DNA from: Chryseobacterium endalhagicum | GTDB lineage: Bacteria > Bacteroidota > Bacteroidia > Flavobacteriales > Weeksellaceae | Assembly: GCF_016745235.1 (NCBI RefSeq) | Contig: NZ_JAELVM010000001.1 | Span: forward strand, 509,856 to 573,855 | Reading direction: 5' to 3' | DNA: 64,000 bases | Shown: piece after piece, positions 53,542-61,446 of the stretch | Numbering within the stretch: the stretch's first letter is position 1 | Layout: each line of letters opens with the position of its first letter | Translations under genes and position numbers: made by a program | The notes under the pieces: model-generated | Database searches by the model: none | What the model saw: the letters and a program-made list of their open reading frames with translations, nothing else | What the model was told of the DNA's origin: nothing

Positions 53542-54849
53542 TTACTCAACCCATGAAAAATTATATTTTGTCCAGGTTCCGTTAAAATTGCCGCAGTTTC
53601 TGGGATTTATATTCCAGGATATTTCGTTGAAGAACGGCTGGCTCATAGCCCAGGATGAAGCTGTAGTTCCGGTCAATAGGTTGGTAGCAGGAATTCCGGA
53701 TGTACCCATTCCTGAAACAGAAGTTGTAAATCCATGGACCTTAATGGTGCCCGGGCTGGAAGATGAGGAAAGTTCGGAGCCGGTACCTTCTGCTTTAATT
53801 CCTGCTGGATACCCGGTCACTACAGCGTTGTTTAAAGTTAATTTTCCATTTCTTCTGATGTGAATGCCATTTTCATAGAATGAGCTATACATATTTGTTC
53901 TATTAATGTTTTGTCCGATAATGGTAAGATTATTAACAACAGGATGGGTCATGGGAAAATTACCCGAGCCCATTACGTCATTATCCAGTTCAATTCCATT
54001 GGAGTCCGGCGAAGAACTATTCTGGTAACTATGTCCGGAATTATAGTCTGCCAGAGCTAATCCGCAGGAGATAGTTCCGGTATATCCGTTTTCAAAATCA
54101 AAATTATCATCTTGGGGAGCAAAAGAAATCAGATTGGTAGCGTTCACCGTTCCGCCAAAGAATTCAAAAGAGTCATCCAGGCTGTAAGAAACCTGGATAT
54201 GATCTAAAGTGGTATGAGTTCCTACTCCTCCCAGCGTCAGACCATTGATCTCATTTCCTGAATTACTTCCCAGAAAATCATATCCCGCAAATTCTATTCT
54301 TACGTATTTCATTGATCCTGCATTATGACTTACATTGCTACCGCCATATTCGGAAGAAGAATCTGATAAACCTTCAATCCTCGTTGTTGATGATTTGTTC
54401 GTTGGAGCATCACCCAATAGAATGACTCCTCCGAAATCACCGGGTCTTGGCAGAGTACTCTCGTCTCCATCCAGTAAATTGTAGCTGGTGAAAATAATGG
54501 GCTGTGTTTCAGTACCTACAGCATTAAGCTTTCCGCTTTTAGTGATGACCAAAACTCCGTTTGGACCATAACCAATAACAGGTTTTCCTTTGATGAAAGT
54601 CCCTGGTTGGATGGTCAGGGTAGCTCCATAGGTTACATGCACGATCCCATCTATTTCAATGACACCACTCCAGGTTGTATTGGATGTAATGTCGCTGCTT
54701 ACTCTGGTAACGGGAAGTCCTGATATGGTTATGTATTCTGAAGAAGAATTCTGCATCTCAAATGAAGGGTTTTCCTCTGCTATATGATCAGGTTGGTGAC
54801 AGGCTGTAATGAAGAATAAGATGACCAGTACAATAGTTAATTTTCTCAT
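53542..54849 (-). CDS. Predicted beta-helix lipoprotein
   Basis: A 435-residue exported protein with lipobox signal MRKLTIVLVILFFITAC (Cys17). From about residue 45 on it is rich in Asn, Gly and Ser with regularly spaced short hydrophobic strands (VIEIDGIVHVTYGATLTIQPGTFIKGKP, KYVRIEFAGYDF, TTLDHIQVSYSLDDSFEFFGGTVNATNLIS, KLTLNNAVVTGYPAGIKAEG), the pattern of right-handed parallel beta-helix proteins. No catalytic residues of pectate lyases are obvious. No sorting domain; it is lipid-anchored. It is monocistronic. The 54850-55212 gap upstream shows no clear promoter. Function unknown. Confidence 0.75.
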   Translation of the reverse strand: MRKLTIVLVILFFITACHQPDHIAEENPSFEMQNSSSEYITISGLPVTRVSSDITSNTTWSGVIEIDGIVHVTYGATLTIQPGTFIKGKPVIGYGPNGVLVITKSGKLNAVGTETQPIIFTSYNLLDGDESTLPRPGDFGGVILLGDAPTNKSSTTRIEGLSDSSSEYGGSNVSHNAGSMKYVRIEFAGYDFLGSNSGNEINGLTLGGVGTHTTLDHIQVSYSLDDSFEFFGGTVNATNLISFAPQDDNFDFENGYTGTISCGLALADYNSGHSYQNSSSPDSNGIELDNDVMGSGNFPMTHPVVNNLTIIGQNINRTNMYSSFYENGIHIRRNGKLTLNNAVVTGYPAGIKAEGTGSELSSSSSPGTIKVHGFTTSVSGMGTSGIPATNLLTGTTASSWAMSQPFFNEISWNINPRNCGNFNGTWTKYNFSWVE

Positions 54850-55212
54850 GATTTTAATGTTTAAGAATGAATGTAATTGTTATTAAGAGTTTCTTATAAG
54901 ACGTACAATCAGAAGAAACTTCCCTGAGATATTCTTAACATTATTGTAATGGAAAAGCAGAATTGGGGCAGATGTTAATTGATTATCAAGGGTATATGAA
55001 CAATTTTCAAAGTGTAGAGATGCTTGAAGTGCGGATTAAAAGCTGTTTGCTGTCTGATTTTTTATTAATTCCTGAGTTTTTGTAAATAAAAGACAGTACA
55101 TCTTTATTATTCTGAGCGCAGATACAAACTCCTTATCATATTTAACTAAAACTTAATGATTGACAGAAAAAATAAAAACCACTTGAAAAATCAAATGGTT
55201 TTTGCTGAATTG

Positions 55213-55283
55213 TAGACCCACAGGGATTCGAACCCCGACTGACGGTACCAAAAACCGGAGTGCTACCGTTACACTATAGGTCT
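55213..55283 (-). tRNA. tRNA-Gln (anticodon TTG)
   Basis: The minus strand folds as a tRNA of 71 nt: acceptor AGACCTA pairing with TGGGTCT, D-stem GTGT/GCAC, anticodon stem CGGT/ACCG with loop TTTTGGT giving anticodon TTG, T-stem CGGGG/CCCTG with TTCGAAT loop. CCA is not encoded in full. One apparent mismatch closes the outer anticodon stem. Confidence 0.92.
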
Positions 55284-55470
55284 GCCTTATTTTGGTGGCG
55301 CGAAATTATAAAAAAATATTTAATTGCAAAAATAATTTCTGAATGTAAAACAACAATAAAACTGGTGTTTGTCTATAATGCGATGATTATTAATGAAATA
55401 GATTGAATGATCGTCCTGCGAAAAATTAATTTTCCCAAGTTCAATTTTCGACAGCTAAATAATAAAATCT

Positions 55471-55478
55471 TATCTTTG
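55471..55478 (+). promoter_or_regulatory. -7 box of the der gene
   Basis: TATCTTTG, exact TAnnTTTG match, followed by CA as expected near the start site, 62 bp before the der ATG. TTTC at a 21-22-bp distance could be a weak -33 box. Confidence 0.55.
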
Positions 55479-55540
55479 CAAAAAATTGGGCTCCAAAAGT
55501 TGGAGATACCCATTAATAATTTCATTTATTAAACATTTTT

Positions 55541-56851
55541 ATGTCAAATATTGTCGCAATCGTTGGACGTCCCAACGTAGGAAAATCCACACTTTTTAAT
55601 CGTTTACTGGAAAGAAGGGAAGCTATCGTAGATTCTACGGCTGGTGTTACCAGAGACCGTCATTACGGGAAATCCGACTGGAACGGGGTAGATTTTACAG
55701 TTATTGATACTGGCGGATATGATGTAGGAACGGATGATATTTTTGAAGAGGAGATCCGCAAGCAGGTACAGCTGGCAGTAGATGAAGCTACATCTATCAT
55801 TTTTATGATGAATGTAGAAGATGGCCTTACTGATACCGACTACGAGATCTACCGTCTTTTAAGAAGATCAAACAAACCTATTTATATTGTCATCAATAAA
55901 GTGGATTCTTCAAAAGAAGAACTTCCCGCTACTGAATTCTATCAGTTAGGTATTGATAAATATTATACACTTTCTTCTGCAACTGGTTCAGGAACAGGAG
56001 ATCTTTTGGATGATATCGTTAAAGACTTTCCAACAACAGATTACAAAGATCCGTTTGAAGGACTTCCGAAAATTACTATCGCAGGGCGTCCAAACGTAGG
56101 GAAATCTACTTTGACGAATGCGCTTCTTGATGTTGAAAGAAATATTGTAACCGATATTGCAGGGACCACAAGAGACAGTATCCAGACTCTTTATAATAAA
56201 TTCGGACACGAATTTGTACTGGTAGATACTGCCGGAATGAGAAGAAAGTCTAAAGTAAATGAAGATCTGGAATTTTATTCTGTAATGAGATCCATCCGTT
56301 CTATTGAATATTCGGATGTTGTGATCGTTATGGTGGATGCTACATTAGGATGGGAATCTCAGGATATGAACATTTTCGGACTGGCACAGAAAAACAGAAA
56401 AGGAATTGTGATTCTGGTGAACAAGTGGGATCTTGTAGAAGACAAGCAGACCAACACCATGCGTGATTTCGAGAAAGTGATCAAGGATAAGATCGGTCAG
56501 TTCCATGATATTCCAATTTTGTTTATTTCCGCATTGACGAAGCAGAGAATTCTGAAAGCTGTAGAAGTGGCAATGGAAGTATATGAGGACCGTAAAAAGA
56601 AAATCAAAACTTCAAAACTGAATGAAGTGATGCTTCCGATTTTTGAACAGACTCCGCCGCCTGCAAACAAAGGAAAATATATTAAAATTAAATACTGTGT
56701 ACAGCTTCCAACGCCGTCACCGCAGTTTGTATTTTTCTGCAACCTGCCGCAGTATGTAAAAGAACCTTATAAAAGATTTACTGAAAACCAGCTGAGAAAA
56801 GAATTCGGGTTTACCGGAGTTCCTATCGAAGTGTATTTCAGACAGAAATAA
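55541..56851 (+). CDS. der: Ribosome biogenesis GTPase Der (EngA)
   Basis: Double-GTPase needed for late 50S assembly. The two G domains each show a P-loop GRPNVGKSTL (about 8-17 and 183-192), a DTxG motif (DTGGYD; DTAGMR) and NKxD (NKVDSS; NKWDLV). The C-terminal KH-like domain (about 355-436) ends KEFGFTGVPIEVYFRQK. Length of 436 is normal. It is transcribed from its own promoter and followed by a four-helix-bundle gene and upp. Confidence 0.97.
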   Translation: MSNIVAIVGRPNVGKSTLFNRLLERREAIVDSTAGVTRDRHYGKSDWNGVDFTVIDTGGYDVGTDDIFEEEIRKQVQLAVDEATSIIFMMNVEDGLTDTDYEIYRLLRRSNKPIYIVINKVDSSKEELPATEFYQLGIDKYYTLSSATGSGTGDLLDDIVKDFPTTDYKDPFEGLPKITIAGRPNVGKSTLTNALLDVERNIVTDIAGTTRDSIQTLYNKFGHEFVLVDTAGMRRKSKVNEDLEFYSVMRSIRSIEYSDVVIVMVDATLGWESQDMNIFGLAQKNRKGIVILVNKWDLVEDKQTNTMRDFEKVIKDKIGQFHDIPILFISALTKQRILKAVEVAMEVYEDRKKKIKTSKLNEVMLPIFEQTPPPANKGKYIKIKYCVQLPTPSPQFVFFCNLPQYVKEPYKRFTENQLRKEFGFTGVPIEVYFRQK

Positions 56852-56852
56852 G

Positions 56853-56895
56853 ATGATTTGCAGATAAGTTAATTTGATGATGTGCTAATGTCAAT
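56853..56895. repeat. Short-word repeat upstream of the four-helix-bundle gene
   Basis: AATTTGATGATGTGCTAATG-type words. The reverse complement (CATCATCAAATTA-like) matches the words at about 57250-57292, so the gene between them is flanked by inverted low-complexity repeats. Confidence 0.5.
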
Positions 56896-56900
56896 AAGAT

Positions 56901-57242
56901 ATGGAAAGGAAGAATGAAATTTTAGATTTGAGTATCAGGTTTTCATTGGACATCATTAAATATACTGAACTACTTGAAAGTAATAGGAAGTTTGTTATTG
57001 CAAACCAGCTTATGAAATCAGGGACCTCAATCGGAGCTAATATTTTTGAAGCACAAAGTGCTGAAAGCAGAGCTGATTTTATTCATAAATTGAAAATTGC
57101 GGATAAGGAAGCTAAAGAAACAGAGTACTGGTTATTGCTGTGTGAAAATTCTGAAAACTATACCTTTAATCCGGTTTTAAAAGAACAGCTGCTGAGTATT
57201 CAGAAGCTGCTTTCTAAAATAATTTCATCTGCAAAGAAATAG
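56901..57242 (+). CDS. Four-helix-bundle protein (S23/intervening-sequence type)
   Basis: A 113-residue all-helical protein. Motifs FVIANQLMKSGTSIGANIFEAQSAESRADFIHKLKIADKEAKETEYWL are hallmarks of the S23/IVP four-helix-bundle family, originally found within 23S rRNA intervening sequences of Leptospira and now known in many genomes as single genes. Related Avd proteins serve retroelements as nucleic-acid-binding accessories, but no reverse transcriptase lies here. It sits between der and upp, flanked by inverted short-word repeats, which suggests a movable cassette (inference). Confidence 0.9.
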   Translation: MERKNEILDLSIRFSLDIIKYTELLESNRKFVIANQLMKSGTSIGANIFEAQSAESRADFIHKLKIADKEAKETEYWLLLCENSENYTFNPVLKEQLLSIQKLLSKIISSAKK

Positions 57243-57249
57243 TAGTCGA

Positions 57250-57292
57250 TTCAAAATCATCACATCATCACATTATCAAATTATCACATTTA
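57250..57292. repeat. Short-word repeat downstream of the four-helix-bundle gene
   Basis: Tandem words AATCATCACATCATCACATT and ATCAAATTATCACAT, the inverted counterpart of 56853-56895. It ends two bases before the upp start. Confidence 0.55.
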
Positions 57293-57294
57293 CT

Positions 57295-57945
57295 ATGGTA
57301 ACAGAACTTTCAAAACAGTTTTCTTTAATAAACTCATGGATCAATGAATTGAGGAATGTAGATATTCAGCATGACAGAATGAGATTCCGGAGAAATATGG
57401 AGCGTATTGGTGAAATTGCAGCTTTTGAGATCAGTAAAGGGCTTGAGAAAAAAGAAGTGGAGATTCAGACGCCTTTAGATAAAATAACCGTTCAGGAAAT
57501 TGCAGTTCAGCCGGTAATTACCACTATTTTGAGAGCAGGAGTGCCTTTGTTTGAAGGAATTCTGAGCTATCTTGACAGAGCAGACTGCGGTTTTGTGGCA
57601 GCCTACAGGAAGCACGATGCCAATGATTATTTCTCTATTAAACAGGATTATCTTACCTGCCCGAATATTGAAGGAAGACCTTTAATCGTCGCAGATCCAA
57701 TGCTGGCAACCGGAGCTTCTCTGATAGAAGCCATTAAAGATCTTTTGACCAACGGAACTCCAACCCAGCTGCATATTGTTGCGGCCATAGCATCCAGACA
57801 GGGCGTTGAAACCATTGAAAAAGCTTATCCCGATGCAAAAATATGGGTAGGAGCCATAGATGAAGGATTGACTTCAAAAGGATATATCACACCGGGACTT
57901 GGGGATGCCGGAGATTTAAGTTACGGCGAAAAACTTCAGAGATAA
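57295..57945 (+). CDS. upp: Uracil phosphoribosyltransferase
   Basis: Pyrimidine salvage enzyme: uracil plus PRPP gives UMP. The 216 residues show RFRRNMERIGEIAAFEISK, the TTILRAGVPLFEGI loop, PRPP motif IVADPMLATGASL (about 140-152) and C-terminal uracil-binding region ITPGLGDAGDLSYG. Standard length. It follows the four-helix-bundle gene and is probably read from its own or the der promoter. The 57946-58167 gap downstream contains short GGAAG-type words in inverted arrangement and nothing else clear. Confidence 0.97.
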   Translation: MVTELSKQFSLINSWINELRNVDIQHDRMRFRRNMERIGEIAAFEISKGLEKKEVEIQTPLDKITVQEIAVQPVITTILRAGVPLFEGILSYLDRADCGFVAAYRKHDANDYFSIKQDYLTCPNIEGRPLIVADPMLATGASLIEAIKDLLTNGTPTQLHIVAAIASRQGVETIEKAYPDAKIWVGAIDEGLTSKGYITPGLGDAGDLSYGEKLQR

Positions 57946-58167
57946 ACGATCCCTGTTCAGATAAGATATTTTTGTTTTTATAAATTATGGTCAGGGAGTT
58001 GGAAGCCGGAAGAGGGAAGTTATAGAGGTCTAAACCCAGAAATACAGTATGGTTTAGAAATTTTTAAGCAGCTTCAATAATTAATTTAGAGTAACTGTTT
58101 AATATTTTCTGTCCAATAGTAACTTCCAGCCTCCTTCATCCATCTTCTGGCCTTTAATCTTGTTAAA

Positions 58168-58854
58168 TTAAAGATTCCAGAAATCTTTCAACAGACCAAA
58201 TAATAAATTCGGCCGTACTTTTTCCATAGGATGCTTGGTATCCGGAAGTATGGCCAATTTTGCATTCGGGATGTTCCGGTAGGCGCCCACACTTTCCTCT
58301 ATGCTCACCATATTATCCTGATCTCCCGTCATAATCTGTACAGGAATGCTGATGGCCTGAAGGCTGTTTTCATTCAGCGGAGGATTTTTCCCAAGCGAAA
58401 CCATCATATCCGCAATGGCAGGCAGGAGCTGTTTCCATTTTGAGCCGTGCTGCTTTTCCAGCTGTTCAGCATATTTCGGAACTTTTGAAAGGATAGCTTC
58501 CGGGTCAAGCATTTTGCTTTCTTTTAAGGCCTGTTCCTCATTCCAGTTGAATTTTGTTCCTAAAGTGACAATAGAATGTATCCTTTCCGGAGTATGTAAA
58601 GCACAGCAAAGTGCCGCATAGCCTCCCATACTGTGTCCGAAAATATAAACATCTTCCAGGTTTTGCTGATCTAAATAACTTCTTAATTCCTCCGTATATT
58701 TTTCAATACTGACCCCGGTTTCCGGCAGTTCCGTATCTCCATGTCCCGAAAATAAAAACGGATGGATGGTAAAATACTTCGAAAGCTCCTCCAGATAAGG
58801 GTTGAAAATATCACTGTGACCCAGTGCACCGTGCAGTAAAAGTAGATTTTTCAT
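58168..58854 (-). CDS. Alpha/beta hydrolase
   Basis: A 228-residue cytosolic hydrolase. The oxyanion-hole motif LLLHGALGHSDIF (about 4-16), nucleophile elbow GHSMGGYAAL (Ser about 75), acidic residue in MTGDQDNMV and His in DTKHPMEKV make up a complete triad. It is close to small BioH/MhpC-like esterases. Substrate unknown. It is monocistronic and separated from comF by a low-complexity repeat region. Confidence 0.9.
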   Translation of the reverse strand: MKNLLLLHGALGHSDIFNPYLEELSKYFTIHPFLFSGHGDTELPETGVSIEKYTEELRSYLDQQNLEDVYIFGHSMGGYAALCCALHTPERIHSIVTLGTKFNWNEEQALKESKMLDPEAILSKVPKYAEQLEKQHGSKWKQLLPAIADMMVSLGKNPPLNENSLQAISIPVQIMTGDQDNMVSIEESVGAYRNIPNAKLAILPDTKHPMEKVRPNLLFGLLKDFWNL

Positions 58855-58915
58855 GATAAATAGTTTGGCGGAAAATTAAGGAAAAGAATTGTTATTTGGT
58901 TATGAATTATGAATA

Positions 58916-59062
58916 GAATAGTGAATAGTGAATAGTGAATTTTTGCAACATATTCCACACTTTCACACTAAAACCCTCCAACTCTCATACACTCACACCC
59001 CGAAACCCGAAACCCGAAACTCTCATACCCTAAAACTCTCCAACTCTAATACCCTCCAACCC
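58916..59062. repeat. Heptamer repeat and ACTCTCAAAC-type words between the hydrolase gene and comF
   Basis: 58916-58940 holds about three and a half copies of GAATAGT, the reverse complement of the 9-copy array at 59791-59853. From 58965 on come words such as CCAACTCTCATACACTC, CCCGAAACCCGAAACC and CTAAAACTCTCCAACTC, the same word family as at 36837-36960 and 63025-63205. Confidence 0.75.
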
Positions 59063-59065
59063 AAA

Positions 59066-59719
59066 CTACGCATCCACAGCCATCACCAAAACACTTACCC
59101 GATTATCCCCCGCATTCAAAATCTCCCAGGCAATGGAGGATACCGTGTTTCCCGTAGTAAAAACATCGTCGATTAAAAGAATGTGCTTTCCTGAAACAGG
59201 TTTTGAAAGAGAAAAGGGATTTGCCGTTTCCAGACGGTGTTTCTTATCCTTTAATGCCTGTGCTTTTGAATATTGATTTCTTTGAACCACTTCATGATCA
59301 AAAGGAATATGGTAAAACTGAGATAACGTTTCAGTGAATACATGCAGCTGATTATAGCCTCTTTCTCTTAATTTTTTAGGATGGAGTGGAACAGAGACTA
59401 AGAGATCCGGTTTTTCATTTTTGAAATCTAATCGTTCTGAAGTCCAGCCGGCGAGGGTTTTTCCGACATTTTCCCTGCTTTTGTATTTCAGTTCATGAAT
59501 AATTTTCCGGCTCAAACCATCTTCCTCAAACTTCATCAGTGCGTACGTATTTTCCACGGGGAAAAGCAGTTTGCATTTTTCTTTGACAATGTTTTCGTCC
59601 GGATAATCAAAATGAGTAAAATGAATCTGTTCAAAACATAAACTACAGACCAAAAGATCTGCATCTATGATCCGGCTGCAATGGATACAGCGGTTGGGGA
59701 AAAATAAATCTAATATCAT
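59066..59719 (-). CDS. comF: ComF family phosphoribosyltransferase-like protein
   Basis: A 217-residue protein. The N-terminal zinc-ribbon-like part has CIHCSRII...CSLCFEQIHF (two CxxC pairs, about 12-34). The PRTase core has SVPLHPKKLRERGYNQ and the PRPP loop ILLIDDVFTTGNTVSSIAWEIL. ComF proteins take part in DNA uptake and recombination steps in competent bacteria, though their enzyme activity is unproven. It is monocistronic and flanked on both sides by inverted heptamer repeats. Confidence 0.93.
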   Translation of the reverse strand: MILDLFFPNRCIHCSRIIDADLLVCSLCFEQIHFTHFDYPDENIVKEKCKLLFPVENTYALMKFEEDGLSRKIIHELKYKSRENVGKTLAGWTSERLDFKNEKPDLLVSVPLHPKKLRERGYNQLHVFTETLSQFYHIPFDHEVVQRNQYSKAQALKDKKHRLETANPFSLSKPVSGKHILLIDDVFTTGNTVSSIAWEILNAGDNRVSVLVMAVDA

Positions 59720-59730
59720 TGGTGTTTTTT

Positions 59731-59765
59731 TTAAATTAGAGATTAGAAGTTAGAAATTAGAGGTT
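59731..59765. repeat. TTAGAAATTAGAG-type short-word repeat
   Basis: Words AAATTAGAGATTAGAAG, TTAGAAATTAGAGG and TTAGATATG lie just upstream of comF. Adjacent to the heptamer array. Confidence 0.55.
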
Positions 59766-59790
59766 AGATATGAAAGTTTTAATTTTGCCA

Positions 59791-59853
59791 CTATTCACTA
59801 TTCACTATTCACTATTCACTATTCACTATTCACTATTCACTATTCACTATTCA
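59791..59853. repeat. Nine exact copies of the heptamer CTATTCA
   Basis: Perfect 63-bp tandem array. The stop codon (59840-59842) of the downstream-reading regulator gene lies inside it, in the second copy from the gene side. Copy-number change would therefore alter the spacing to comF but hardly the regulator itself. Confidence 0.95.
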
Positions 59854-61321
59854 GCTTCTTCCTGATCTTCTCAATCGCGTTTTTCATACTCAGGTTAAAC
59901 TGTTCTTTATCCAGGCGGACGGGCGGTGCCTGCCGTACTTCACAATCCGGGATACTGCAGGATTCACACGTAACGCCTACATTGATTGTTTTCAGCGTTG
60001 GAGACTTTATAAACCCTATTTTTTTGATGGTTTGGGAATTCAGTAAAATTCCAAGGCAGTAACTTCTGTTGCTTCCGTCTGAGAAAGGGTTCTTTTGAGA
60101 GGTTGAAATCACGAGGTAGCTTACTCCCTGATCCTTGTAGTGAGAGATCTGGGCATCGGTCAGTGTTTCGTTTTCCTTTAAATGATGCAGGTTTTTCACG
60201 GCAATCCATCTTCGGCAGTAATGTTCATTCATGGCGTTGGCATGAGGAGCCTGCTGATGGTTCAGGTGAAGTTCCTTCAGAATCTGGATCTTATCCGAGT
60301 TCTTTTTCTTAACCAGGCACAGATAAAAAAGATCTTTAATTCCTGATTCTGCTGAAAGGAGATTGGTCAGTCTGTAATAAAAGGTTTCCGGGGAATCGGT
60401 AAAGCTTTTAATCAGTTCTTCAAAGTTTTTGGGCTCCCAGCTAGGTTGCAGAAAGAAATTCGTTGTTTTTTCAAGGGTCCGTTCCTTTGAGATCAGTAAA
60501 GCGCCTGCAAAATAAGAAGCATAGAAATTGTTCAATATTTCTTCGAAACTTCCAAAATCCAGCCATGAATACGTATTCGGACGGATTTTCAGTTCCAGAA
60601 CATTAAAACCTATTTCTTTCGCCAGAATAAATGTTTTCTGGTCTTTTTCAAGTTTTTCGTTCAAAAGAAGCAGTTTCTGTTCCGGGATAAAAAGGGAACG
60701 TAAATTATCCAGACTTCCAAACTGTTCAAAATTCTCAGATCTTATATTGTAATGAAACTTTTCCGTAAGCAAGCTTTCCAAAACAGAAGCCCGCAAATCC
60801 TTGTTGATGTCTAAGCCGTTTTCTTTGATGAAATCCGCTGCTTTTTCCTCAATTTCAGGGAAATAATTATCATAAAGTTCCTGGAAAGACCGAAGGACGG
60901 CAAAATAGAAACGCTCTTTTCCTAAATTATAGTTTTGGGAAATTTCAATCAGCGCATTGATGAAAGCCGTCACTTTTTTCGGAGCATCACTGATGATGCT
61001 GATCAGATTGTTTTTGCTGATTCCAAAGAGATCAAGAGGGATTTCCTTAAAAAAATCCGACTGCAGGATTTCGTTGAAAGGAGCCAAGCTTTTATCCAGT
61101 TTCGTGGAAACCAGATCATCAAATGTACAGTTCAGAGATTCAGAAAGCTGAATGATTTTGTCATGCTTTGGATATTTTTTCCCGTTTTCAATTTCGTTTA
61201 AATAAGATTTGGATAAACCGGTCTTCACGGCAAGATCCTGCAGAGACCAGTTTTTCTTTTGTCTCAGCTGTTTCAGCTTAAGTCCGAAGACTGTTTTAAT
61301 AAAATCACTTTCTGAATTCAT
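59840..61321 (-). CDS. RamB/ScfR-type regulator (XRE HTH plus metalloprotease-like domain)
   Basis: A 493-residue transcription factor. The start at 61321 is chosen because a TATATTTG -7 box ends just 3 bp upstream and the XRE domain follows: LKQLRQKKNWSLQDLAVKTGLSKSYLNEIENGKKYPKHDKIIQLSESL (about 15-62). The middle (about 200-330) is an ImmA/IrrE-like region with ILAKEIGFNVL in place of a full HExxH. The C-terminal domain ends with clustered Cys (VTCESCSIPDCEVRQAPPVRL), as in short-chain-acyl regulators such as RamB. It is divergent from aceB and aceA across a perfect palindrome and so probably controls the glyoxylate bypass and itself (inference). Confidence 0.88.
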   Translation of the reverse strand: MNSESDFIKTVFGLKLKQLRQKKNWSLQDLAVKTGLSKSYLNEIENGKKYPKHDKIIQLSESLNCTFDDLVSTKLDKSLAPFNEILQSDFFKEIPLDLFGISKNNLISIISDAPKKVTAFINALIEISQNYNLGKERFYFAVLRSFQELYDNYFPEIEEKAADFIKENGLDINKDLRASVLESLLTEKFHYNIRSENFEQFGSLDNLRSLFIPEQKLLLLNEKLEKDQKTFILAKEIGFNVLELKIRPNTYSWLDFGSFEEILNNFYASYFAGALLISKERTLEKTTNFFLQPSWEPKNFEELIKSFTDSPETFYYRLTNLLSAESGIKDLFYLCLVKKKNSDKIQILKELHLNHQQAPHANAMNEHYCRRWIAVKNLHHLKENETLTDAQISHYKDQGVSYLVISTSQKNPFSDGSNRSYCLGILLNSQTIKKIGFIKSPTLKTINVGVTCESCSIPDCEVRQAPPVRLDKEQFNLSMKNAIEKIRKKLNSE

Positions 61322-61324
61322 ACC

Positions 61325-61332
61325 CAAATATA
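61325..61332 (-). promoter_or_regulatory. -7 box of the RamB/ScfR-type regulator gene
   Basis: TATATTTG on the minus strand, exact TAnnTTTG match, ending 3 bp before the ATG at 61321. It implies a leaderless message. -33 box poor. Confidence 0.45.
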
Positions 61333-61377
61333 AATAATTGATTGCGATTTTCCGCATAATAAATTTTTAAAATATTT

Positions 61378-61391
61378 AGCGAACGTTCGCT
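61378..61391. promoter_or_regulatory. Palindromic operator between the regulator gene and aceB
   Basis: AGCGAACGTTCGCT is a perfect 14-bp palindrome in the 125-bp divergent gap. It ends 19 bp before the aceB -7 box and so overlaps the -33 position. It is the best candidate binding site for the RamB/ScfR-type regulator. Confidence 0.7.
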
Positions 61392-61410
61392 GATTGTGAA
61401 AATTTTTATT

Positions 61411-61418
61411 TATGTTTG
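61411..61418 (+). promoter_or_regulatory. -7 box of aceB
   Basis: TATGTTTG, exact TAnnTTTG match, 28 bp before the aceB ATG at 61447. No good TTTG at the -33 distance; the palindromic operator occupies that position. Confidence 0.55.
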
Positions 61419-61446
61419 TAACATCAAATCTCAAAATCAACAGGTT

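Noticed and set aside
59791..59853. Short CRISPR-like repeat array
   Set aside because: It is a pure tandem heptamer without spacers, and no cas genes are in the window.
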